A DNA stretch of 64,000 nt from assembly GCF_029910235.1 (NCBI RefSeq), contig NZ_CP112877.1, forward strand, positions 1 to 64,000, written 5' to 3'. The first letter of the stretch is position 1. Every line of letters starts with the position of its first letter. The notes under the pieces are model-generated. The model was not told the origin of the DNA, searched no databases, and worked only from the letters and a program-made list of their open reading frames with translations. This DNA comes from Pseudanabaena galeata CCNP1313 (GTDB lineage Bacteria; Cyanobacteriota; Cyanobacteriia; Pseudanabaenales; Pseudanabaenaceae). The position numbers were made by a program, and so were the translations under genes. Positions 17,429 to 25,143 of this stretch are shown piece by piece.

Positions 17429-18955
17429 TTATATTTCTTCAGGTTTTGTGCTGTTGCCTACAGCACGATGAAGAGATGCAAGGTCTTGATTGTAGCCAAT
17501 AATTGCCTGTAAAACATTTCCTCTTGCTTGGGTAAGGCTCGTCTCCGCAATATTGACTTCAGTTTGTAGTCCCACTCCCGCTTGAAATCTTAGACGGGCA
17601 AGTTCTAGATTTTTTTCAGCACGGCTTAGCGCTTTTTCAGCAATCACAATATTTTTCTCATTTGCTTTCAAACTAAAATAGGCTTCCTCAATTTCAAGGC
17701 GCACCTGAGCTTTAATATCTGCAAATTGATTGGTAGCGATCGCGGCATTTATGCGTTGTTGATCAGCTTTGGCAGCAGCAGCTCCACCATCGAGGAGCCT
17801 CCATTGTAAAGTCAAGCCTATAGAGTAACCCACCGCTGTTCCATAGGAGAAATTACTAGGATCTCTAGGATCTTCAGTACTTAAAGACAAGCCACTAAGA
17901 TTTGCAAAAAGATTTACTTGAGGCTGAAGCGATGCTTCCTCAAACTCCGCTCTTTTAAGGCTGATTTGACGATTTATTTCCTGTTGGGTAAGATCAATTC
18001 GCTGCTGCAACCCCAACAAAATACTATCTTCGAGCGAAAGCTCCCATGCCTTACCCTGTTTAATTGGCTCAGAAGCTTTAGGAATAACCGTTGGCGATAA
18101 ATCGAGTAATCTCACGAATCTACGACTGACGGATTGTTGCTGACTTTTTGCCCTGATTAGTCTTTGCGTGGCATCGTCCAACTGCACTTGGGATGTTAAA
18201 ACATCAAAGCGAGTGCCAAGTTGCCCTTTAAGGAGTTCTTCAGCATTATAAACACTCATTTCTGATTGACGCACCGAAGCCTCTTCAATCAAAACTTGCT
18301 GATCAGCTCGCTGAATAGCGTAGTAAGCATTAGTAATCTCAAGCCGAATTTGTTGAGAAAGCCGCTCCACTTCTAATTCATTTAACTGTAATGATTTATA
18401 CGCACTTTCGATTAAGGGACTGCGCTGAGGTTGGTACAGTCCATAACTAAGGCTGAGAGTAGGAGAAAGTGTAGTCGTTATATAGTTTTGTATCTGTTGA
18501 AATTCTACAGAACTTGGGTCAGCATTCTGTAATAAAGCCGCCCTTCGAGTAGTTTCTATTGCTAGTTGATTAGAAGCACTTAAATCACGCGAAAGACTAA
18601 TCTGTAAAGCTGCTGTTGGTTGTAATGCTGCCTCTGCTTCTCGGATAGCTGCTTTTGCCTGTTCGACACGCAGTTTGGCAGCTTGGACTTGGCGGTTTTT
18701 GGCAAGTCGCAAATCAATAGCTTCCTGAAGTGTGAAAGAAGTGATGTTTTTTGGCTCAACCTCTTGGACTTTAATAGGGCGTAATAAATCAGCAGGATTT
18801 TCTAAAGGTGGTTCCTGAGCATCTTTTTCTTGTGAGGGGCTGGGCTGGGAATCTATGGGTTGCGGAGCAATTTTTTCCTGACCATAGGAAGACGACACCC
18901 ATAAATTTGTGCAAATCCCTAGAGCAAAAGCTGCCCAGATCATTCGTTGCAACAT
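17429..18955 (-). CDS. TolC-family outer-membrane efflux protein
   Basis: A 508-residue outer-membrane channel protein. An N-terminal signal peptide (AAFALGICTNLWVSSSYG) is followed by a Pro-rich linker (QPIDSQPSPSQEK). Two repeats of the outer-membrane efflux fold follow, with long coiled-coil helices such as VEQAKAAIREAEAAL and ALSRAEKNLELARLRFQAG. A GAGGAG ribosome site lies just before the ATG. With the HlyD adaptor and the peptidase-ABC transporter encoded divergently it forms a complete type-I-secretion-like route out of the cell for the processed RiPP. Confidence 0.9.
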   Translation of the reverse strand: MLQRMIWAAFALGICTNLWVSSSYGQEKIAPQPIDSQPSPSQEKDAQEPPLENPADLLRPIKVQEVEPKNITSFTLQEAIDLRLAKNRQVQAAKLRVEQAKAAIREAEAALQPTAALQISLSRDLSASNQLAIETTRRAALLQNADPSSVEFQQIQNYITTTLSPTLSLSYGLYQPQRSPLIESAYKSLQLNELEVERLSQQIRLEITNAYYAIQRADQQVLIEEASVRQSEMSVYNAEELLKGQLGTRFDVLTSQVQLDDATQRLIRAKSQQQSVSRRFVRLLDLSPTVIPKASEPIKQGKAWELSLEDSILLGLQQRIDLTQQEINRQISLKRAEFEEASLQPQVNLFANLSGLSLSTEDPRDPSNFSYGTAVGYSIGLTLQWRLLDGGAAAAKADQQRINAAIATNQFADIKAQVRLEIEEAYFSLKANEKNIVIAEKALSRAEKNLELARLRFQAGVGLQTEVNIAETSLTQARGNVLQAIIGYNQDLASLHRAVGNSTKPEEI

Positions 18956-19177
18956 TTATACTCCTCATTCACGATTGTCTAGCTATATTTACAATATTGC
19001 AATATTCTAAATATTATTTAGCGATTGTTTAGCGATTGTTTAAACACAGCATTTAACACAGCATTTACTGAACTAAATGGCAATATTAAATTATCATTGC
19101 AGCACGTGTAAATCAGTTATTTTTTTGTAAGAACTTTGGTAACATAATTCGTTAGGAATGCGATTTGAGGAGAATGT
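18956..19177. promoter_or_regulatory. divergent promoter region tolC / exporter operon
   Basis: This 222-base gap carries a perfect 14-base palindrome AATATTGCAATATT (18993-19006), then two adjacent tandem duplications: TTTAGCGATTG twice (19018-19039) and AACACAGCATTT twice (19043-19066). The position between divergent exporter genes suggests operator sites. No -10/-35 pair is clear enough to mark. Confidence 0.45.
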
Positions 19178-20401
19178 TTGGAAACACAACTTTTTCGCTT
19201 AGAAATCTTAAAAAGCTTTGGTGCGACAGATTGTAATCTACAGGAACTGCTCGACTATAGCCAAAGTGCTTTTCAACACGAAAGCCTAGCTGAAGCAATT
19301 CAAGCTATCAAAGTTTCTGAACCTCATCTTGAGAATTGGCAACAGTATTGTAATCTAGCCAAGATTGAGGGCGCATTCCCAGTTTTAGCGCGAACGCTTG
19401 TTCAGTTGCAATTTCCAATCAAGGAAGGGATGAGCGAAGTAAAAAATTATCAGGCGGCGACAAAACGTGGAGCAACGCCCGAAGGTATGTCAGAAGCAAC
19501 AGGGCTAACTTTGAGACAGCCTGATCAAGTCCAGCTATTTCTGCATGAAACCTTAGTGGGACTAATTCCCGTAATTTTAGTAAGCGATCGTCAAGATTTT
19601 GTCACCTTGATTCAGGCACTTACCAAAAAGAATGAGCCATCACCTGTGCCTGAGTCTATGGGAGCTTGCATTGTTGGTGGATATAACAATTGGGATCGGA
19701 TTAACGAGTATCGATCTAAATGGAGTGATAAACAATCTGCCCCGCCTAGTGAATCAGATTGGCAGACAGAATTTAAAAAAATTATTCCCAAAAAATCTCT
19801 TTATCAAGATCGCTTCATCATATTAAGTAAGAGCTTTTATAGCAATATTCCACCCTCTACTTTAGGCTTAGAACATATAGTGTGGCTTAATTTATCTCAC
19901 CTAATTCGTTTAGAGCATGAATGTACTCACTACTGTACAAGAAGATTACTAAATTCTATGCGAAATAATTTAGTAGACGAACTGATAGCTGACTACCGAG
20001 GCATAATGGCCGCCACAGGCACTTTCCACGCCCAATGGTTCCTGACTTTTATGGGATTAGAAAATTTCCCCATTTATCGTGAAGGCGGGAGATTAGAGAA
20101 CTATCGAGGCAGCCCACCTTTATCTGATTCTGCTTACCAAATTGTGCAAAAGTTAATCAAAACTGCCGCAGAAAATCTGGAAAAGTTTGTCCAACAAACT
20201 TCTGACAAGCTAAACGGTGAAGACATTAAAGGATTACAGCAAAATGATCAACAACTTTTATTGCTAATTGCGCTTACCTACCTTACTTTAGAAGAGTTAG
20301 CTTCACCAAATTCACTTCAACTTTTGCACCAGTCAATTCAAAAATTTATCCCTCTTTTTACTGGTAAGGAGAGTCATATCTCTGGAGAAAATCTTTTATG
20401 A
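19178..20401 (+). CDS. HExxH-motif protein of the exporter operon (putative metalloprotease)
   Basis: A 407-residue protein using a TTG start at 19178 with a good GAGGAG site about 7 bases upstream; an ATG at 19174 is out of frame. The N-terminal half has no family I recognise. The C-terminal half has RLEHECTHYCTRR, a zinc-metalloprotease HExxH motif (H247-E248-C-T-H251), and 17 residues later DELIADYRG, where E268 or D272 could be the third ligand. That spacing fits gluzincin-like or related peptidases, but no substrate is known. It starts a tightly packed operon with the cyclic-nucleotide, HlyD and ABC genes; its stop overlaps the next start by 4 bases. It could act as a second protease on the exported peptide or as an assembly factor. 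Confidence 0.75.
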   Translation: METQLFRLEILKSFGATDCNLQELLDYSQSAFQHESLAEAIQAIKVSEPHLENWQQYCNLAKIEGAFPVLARTLVQLQFPIKEGMSEVKNYQAATKRGATPEGMSEATGLTLRQPDQVQLFLHETLVGLIPVILVSDRQDFVTLIQALTKKNEPSPVPESMGACIVGGYNNWDRINEYRSKWSDKQSAPPSESDWQTEFKKIIPKKSLYQDRFIILSKSFYSNIPPSTLGLEHIVWLNLSHLIRLEHECTHYCTRRLLNSMRNNLVDELIADYRGIMAATGTFHAQWFLTFMGLENFPIYREGGRLENYRGSPPLSDSAYQIVQKLIKTAAENLEKFVQQTSDKLNGEDIKGLQQNDQQLLLLIALTYLTLEELASPNSLQLLHQSIQKFIPLFTGKESHISGENLL

Positions 20402-21516
20402 CTGAATTTTTATTGAAAGAACTCACTAATAATGACATTGACTGGATGATTTCCACTGGTCAGCAACTTGATATAGATTCTAATCAGCAATTAATTGAAC
20501 AGGGGACGATCAATAATAACTTTTTTGTTTTGTTGGAAGGGGGATGTATTACCACGATCGCCAGTGAGGGGGGCAATATTATGGGGCGAGCTTTTGCTGC
20601 CCTAGAAAATGTTGCTTCAGTTGACCAAAAGTTAGAAGAATTGGGGATTGGGGCGATTTTTGGGGAATCAGCCTTTCTAGGTGTCGCCAAATCTACGGTA
20701 TCGGTGAAAGTAACCGAAAAATCTAAAGTGTTAAAACTATCACATCAGGCTCTCTATGAACGGATGGGACAGGACACAGGGTTTGGCGCAAGATTTTACC
20801 ATGCGCTGGCATTACATTCTGACGAACGTTGTCAACGCATTATCCCGCAGTATCTTTCGCGTAAATTAGGGTTTGTGCAGTCATTAATGGCGGGTGGATC
20901 TGCTTTTGGTGAACTTAGTGATGGTGATGTCGATTGGCTATTAAAAAATGGCAAGGTTGAAGTAATTCCTGAGGGTGAGGTGTTTATCCAAGCTGGTCGT
21001 CCTGTCGAGTTCCTATTCATTTTACTTAACTCTACCTGTTCTATTTCTGCCTTTGACAAGCCGCGTAAGATGTCCCGTATTTTTGCTTCTTTAGAATCAG
21101 GTAGTCAAGGCGAAGATGAGATCGGCTCAGAAATTATTCACCTAAATACAGGCGAGATAACTGGTGAAACCGCCTTTGTGAGTCTAAATACAATTTCTAC
21201 AGTTGCCGTCAGAACTTTACAAGAATCTGTTTTCTTGGCGGTTCCCTGTAAGGTCTTACAATTAGAACTACAAAAAAATCTAGGTTTTGCCTCCCGATTC
21301 TATCGGATGTTGAGTATGTTACTTACCTCAAGAGGAGAAGCCCTGATCGAACGCATGGGCTATAGTAAAAGGCGATCGTATGATCGCAATCAGCCATTAC
21401 AAGCTAATGTTTTATACGAGGACGAAATAGATGATAGCAGTTTAGATAATTTAACATTAGCAGGTGCGAGATTTGATTGGATGTTAAAACGACTTTCCGT
21501 AAGAGGTAATGTATGA
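20398..21516 (+). CDS. double cyclic-nucleotide-binding-domain protein
   Basis: A 372-residue protein with two CRP-like cNMP-binding beta-barrels. The first has LGIGAIFGESAFLG (about 82-95) and the second GEITGETAFVSLN (about 251-263). Each is followed by the short helix SRFYRML/ARFYHALA that closes the pocket. There is no helix-turn-helix, so it is not a transcription factor. It starts inside the stop of the HExxH gene (ATGA) and its own stop overlaps the HlyD start the same way. Proteins of this type accompany NHLM-type bacteriocin transporters in cyanobacteria and may gate export; a ligand cannot be predicted. Confidence 0.85.
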   Translation: MTEFLLKELTNNDIDWMISTGQQLDIDSNQQLIEQGTINNNFFVLLEGGCITTIASEGGNIMGRAFAALENVASVDQKLEELGIGAIFGESAFLGVAKSTVSVKVTEKSKVLKLSHQALYERMGQDTGFGARFYHALALHSDERCQRIIPQYLSRKLGFVQSLMAGGSAFGELSDGDVDWLLKNGKVEVIPEGEVFIQAGRPVEFLFILLNSTCSISAFDKPRKMSRIFASLESGSQGEDEIGSEIIHLNTGEITGETAFVSLNTISTVAVRTLQESVFLAVPCKVLQLELQKNLGFASRFYRMLSMLLTSRGEALIERMGYSKRRSYDRNQPLQANVLYEDEIDDSSLDNLTLAGARFDWMLKRLSVRGNV

Positions 21517-22949
21517 GCAAATTATTTCGACAAGAATCATTAGAGCGTCTTTCTTCGCCTGAGCGCCTAGATCAGTTAATGTATGTTGCCGATGCTAAGT
21601 CTTGGATTCCTCTGTCAGCATTAGGAGCGCTTGCTCTAGTAGCTCTAGGTTGGAGCATTTTCGGCAAAATTCCCGTAACTGTTGCTGGGCAAGGTATTAT
21701 CGTCTTTCCTAGAAGGGTCGTGGCTTTACAGAGTGTAGGAGTCGGTCAAATTTCATCAATCAATATCAAGGTCGGTGATGAAGTCCAAAAGGGACAAATA
21801 GTTGCAACTTTATCTCAGCCAGATTTACTTAAGCAATTACAAATTGAAAAGCAGCAACTTAGAGAATTGCAAGAACAGGATCAAAGTTCGACTCAACTAC
21901 AAAATCGCCAGTCTGACTTACAAGTAGAATCGATCCAACAGCAAAGAAGATCACTTCAAAAAAATATTTCTGAAGTTAATGGACTCATTCCCACACTAAG
22001 GGAAAAAGGAGTCACAGCAATTCGCCTTCAGCGTCAAGCATTAGAAGAAAGACTACTCCAGTTAAATAACTTATCCCCAGCTCTAGAAGATCGCTTAAGG
22101 ACTCGTCAAAACCTATTAGATAGAGGAATTATAACAGGGGATCAGGCGTTACAGGCTAGACAAGAATACTTACAAAATCTTTCCACCATTGCTGATTTGA
22201 AGGCTCAGCTTAAGCAACTAGATTCACAAGAAGCTGATGCCCAAAGACAATATCTCCAGAACCTTAATTCTATTGATGATTTTGAATCAAAATTAAAGGA
22301 TTTAGACAGTCAAGAAGCTCGATTAAGGCAGCAAGTTCAAGATAGTTTTTTTAATCGTTCCAACCAGATTCAGCAAGTTAAAAGTCGTATTGCGCGTTTA
22401 GAACAACAAATCTCAGATAATACCAATGTCAAGAGTGAACATGAGGGACGTGTTTTAGAACTGACAGCGACCTCTGGACAAATTGTCAATTCGGGGACTC
22501 GATTAGCTTCCATCGATCTCCCCGATCAGGATCAGAGTAAAAAACTCATTACCATAGCCTACTTCCCAGATCAGACTGGAAGACAAGTCTCAACTGGGAT
22601 GAAAGTACAAATTACGCCTTCTCAAGTCAAAAAAGAACAATTTGGAGGTATTGTAGGGAAAGTTAAAATGGTATCTCCATATATCCCAACTGTTCAAGGT
22701 GTAAATGCTTTAATTGGTAGCGAAGAAGCGACTAGGTTACTACTGCCCAATGGCTCAGCTAGAGTAGAGGTATTTATTGAGTTAGAAGATGATAGTAGTA
22801 CCCGCAGTGGTTATAAGTGGTCTTCTTCTAAAGGACCTGATATCAGTTTAGAATCTGGGACTCTCTCTACTGTTCAGGTTTTAGTTGAAGAAAGAGCTCC
22901 CATAACTTATATTTTGCCTTTCTTGCGCTCTACTACAGGTATTTATTAG
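21513..22949 (+). CDS. HlyD-type membrane fusion protein of NHLM/bacteriocin export
   Basis: A 478-residue periplasmic adaptor. It has a short cytosolic N-terminus, one membrane segment (LSALGALALVALGWSIFG, about 28-45), a biotinyl-lipoyl-like half motif (ISSINIKVGDEVQKGQIVATL), a long coiled-coil hairpin rich in Gln/Leu/Glu (about 108-310), then the second lipoyl half (VKSEHEGRVLELTATSGQIV) and a beta-barrel. It would bridge the inner-membrane ABC transporter to TolC. It overlaps the upstream gene by 4 bases and is followed after 9 bases by the peptidase-ABC gene. Confidence 0.9.
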   Translation: MSKLFRQESLERLSSPERLDQLMYVADAKSWIPLSALGALALVALGWSIFGKIPVTVAGQGIIVFPRRVVALQSVGVGQISSINIKVGDEVQKGQIVATLSQPDLLKQLQIEKQQLRELQEQDQSSTQLQNRQSDLQVESIQQQRRSLQKNISEVNGLIPTLREKGVTAIRLQRQALEERLLQLNNLSPALEDRLRTRQNLLDRGIITGDQALQARQEYLQNLSTIADLKAQLKQLDSQEADAQRQYLQNLNSIDDFESKLKDLDSQEARLRQQVQDSFFNRSNQIQQVKSRIARLEQQISDNTNVKSEHEGRVLELTATSGQIVNSGTRLASIDLPDQDQSKKLITIAYFPDQTGRQVSTGMKVQITPSQVKKEQFGGIVGKVKMVSPYIPTVQGVNALIGSEEATRLLLPNGSARVEVFIELEDDSSTRSGYKWSSSKGPDISLESGTLSTVQVLVEERAPITYILPFLRSTTGIY

Positions 22950-22958
22950 CTTGAATCT

Positions 22959-25142
22959 ATGAAGTTATCTTTTGCAAAAAATGTGATCGCTAAAACTCCT
23001 ACCCTCCTGCAAATGGAGGCTGTAGAATGTGGAGCGGCGGCATTGGCGATTATCCTTGCCTATTACAAACTTTTCGTTCCCTTACCAGAACTTAGAAGAG
23101 AATGTGGAGTATCGAGAGATGGCAGTAAAGCTTCTAATGTGCTGAAGGCAGCTCGCAATTACAACATGGTAGCTAAAGGATTTAGCAAAAGTTTAGAAGA
23201 CTTAAAAAACCTAAAACCACCATATATTGTATTTTGGCATTTCAATCATTTTTTAGTCGTAGAGGGATTTGCTAAAAATCGAGTTTTTCTGAGTGATCCC
23301 GCATCAGGAAGGCGCAATGTTTCTGAAACCGAATTTGATGAAGGATTTACTGGTGTAGTTCTAATCATTGAACCAGGGGAAAAATTTAAGAAGGGCGGTA
23401 GATCCCCTAATATTTTAGTGGGATTAATTGAACTATTGCAAAGTTCAAAAGGAGCCATCTTTTTAGCAATTACAGCAGGGCTACTGCTGACGATCCCGCG
23501 ACTCTGTGTTCCCGCATTTTCGCAAGTTTTTGTCGATGAAATTCTTGTCCAAGGTCGTGAAAACTGGCTTCGTCCTTTAGTAATTGGGATGTTGGGGACT
23601 GCAATTTTGCAAGGTTTTCTGGCAAAATTGCGTTTGAGTTACCTACGGCGGCTGATGCTAAAACTAACCGCAAGTATGTCGGGCAGTTTCCTGTGGCATA
23701 CTTTGCGCCTGCCCATCGGATTTTACGCTCAAAGGTACGCGGGGGAAATTAGTAATCGCTCCCAACTTAACGACAAGGTTGCCAACGTTTTATCTGGTCC
23801 ATTGGCGACTACCGTAATTGATGTAATCATGATGGTTTTTTACTTCATCGTCATGTTGCAATATGACTGGGTACTAACATTAATAGCGATTAGTTTTGCA
23901 AGTATCAACTTTGCGGCTTTGTCTTTGCTATCTACTAGTCGCATAGATGCTAATACCAAGCTTGCTCAAGAGTTTGGTAAGGTTGCTGGTGTAGCGATCG
24001 GTGGTATTCAAACCATTGAGACAGTCAAAGCGTCTGGCTTAGAAGGAGACTTATTTTCCAAATTTGGAGGGTACTATTCCAAAGCTGTAAACGCTCAGCA
24101 GGAACTTGGATTACAAACCCAACTGCTTAGCTCTTTACCATCGTTGTTAACTGCATTAACCTCTGCGGCAATCTTAGTGGTTGGCGGATTTAGGGTGATG
24201 GATGGAAATTTGAGTATTGGGATGCTGGTTGCTTATCAGTCTTTAACTTCTAGCTTTTTGGAGCCTGTGAATTCGCTCGTAAACTTTGGCAGCACTCTTC
24301 AAACCCTTGTCGCTGATGTAGATCGCATTAATGACGTTTTAGAAAATCCGATCGATCCTGAAGCCGATCGCCAATCTGTGATGACCATTACCTCCACAGA
24401 CCTACATAACTTCCGCTTACAAGGCTTTGTTGAATTGAGAAATGTTTCCTTTGGCTATAATCGCCTTGATGCCCCTTTAATTAGTAATTTTAATTTACGG
24501 ATTGCGCCTGGTCAAAGAGTCGCCTTAGTGGGAGGGAGTGGTTCGGGGAAATCTACGATCGCTAAATTAGTTTGTGGTTTGTACGCCCCGTGGGAGGGAG
24601 AAATTTTGTTTGACGGTAAACCTCGTCAAGAATGGTCGAGAAATGTGTTATCTGGTTCTTTGGCAATGGTAGAGCAGGATATCTTTTTATTTGGTGGCTC
24701 AATTACAGAAAACCTTACCCTCTGGGATAACACTATCAGCGATCAGGAAGTAATCCGCGCCTGTGAGGACTCAGCGATTCATGATTTGATTCTATCGATG
24801 CCCAATGGTTATGGCGCTGAATTAATTGAAGGAGGTATGAATATTAGTGGAGGGCAGCGTCAACGCCTTGAAATTGCGCGGTCTTTAGTTCGTAACCCCA
24901 GTATTTTGGTTTTAGACGAAGCAACTAGCGCCCTAGATGCTGAAACAGAAGTTACTATTGATCGGAACCTGCGAAGGCGTGGTTGCTCCTGTATTGTTGT
25001 GGCTCATAGGCTCAGCACCATCAGAGATTGCGATGAAATCATTGTGTTAGAACGTGGTAAAGTCGTCCAAAGAGGCACACATGATTCTCTAAGGGAGCAA
25101 GAAGGTGTGTATGCTCGCCTAATTCATACGGAGGAAGGGTAA
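22959..25142 (+). CDS. C39-peptidase ABC exporter (processes double-Gly leader)
   Basis: A 727-residue bacteriocin-type ABC transporter. The N-terminal C39 peptidase has Q18, C24 (VECGAAAL), H96 (FNHFLVV) and D112 (SDPASGRR), a complete catalytic set. A six-helix membrane domain follows (about 160-450), then the ATPase with Walker A GGSGSGKST, signature ISGGQRQRLEIARSL and Walker B ILVLDEATSALD. It should cut the Nif11 leader after the Gly-Gly at residues 82-83 of the precursor while exporting the core. The next gene starts 1 base after its stop, so the two ABC proteins are made together and probably work as a pair, as in NHLM-type systems. Confidence 0.92.
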   Translation: MKLSFAKNVIAKTPTLLQMEAVECGAAALAIILAYYKLFVPLPELRRECGVSRDGSKASNVLKAARNYNMVAKGFSKSLEDLKNLKPPYIVFWHFNHFLVVEGFAKNRVFLSDPASGRRNVSETEFDEGFTGVVLIIEPGEKFKKGGRSPNILVGLIELLQSSKGAIFLAITAGLLLTIPRLCVPAFSQVFVDEILVQGRENWLRPLVIGMLGTAILQGFLAKLRLSYLRRLMLKLTASMSGSFLWHTLRLPIGFYAQRYAGEISNRSQLNDKVANVLSGPLATTVIDVIMMVFYFIVMLQYDWVLTLIAISFASINFAALSLLSTSRIDANTKLAQEFGKVAGVAIGGIQTIETVKASGLEGDLFSKFGGYYSKAVNAQQELGLQTQLLSSLPSLLTALTSAAILVVGGFRVMDGNLSIGMLVAYQSLTSSFLEPVNSLVNFGSTLQTLVADVDRINDVLENPIDPEADRQSVMTITSTDLHNFRLQGFVELRNVSFGYNRLDAPLISNFNLRIAPGQRVALVGGSGSGKSTIAKLVCGLYAPWEGEILFDGKPRQEWSRNVLSGSLAMVEQDIFLFGGSITENLTLWDNTISDQEVIRACEDSAIHDLILSMPNGYGAELIEGGMNISGGQRQRLEIARSLVRNPSILVLDEATSALDAETEVTIDRNLRRRGCSCIVVAHRLSTIRDCDEIIVLERGKVVQRGTHDSLREQEGVYARLIHTEEG

Positions 25143-25143
25143 C

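Noticed and set aside
19018-19066. CRISPR-like repeat
   Set aside because: Only two copies each of two unrelated 11-12-base units with no spacers; these are simple tandem duplications.
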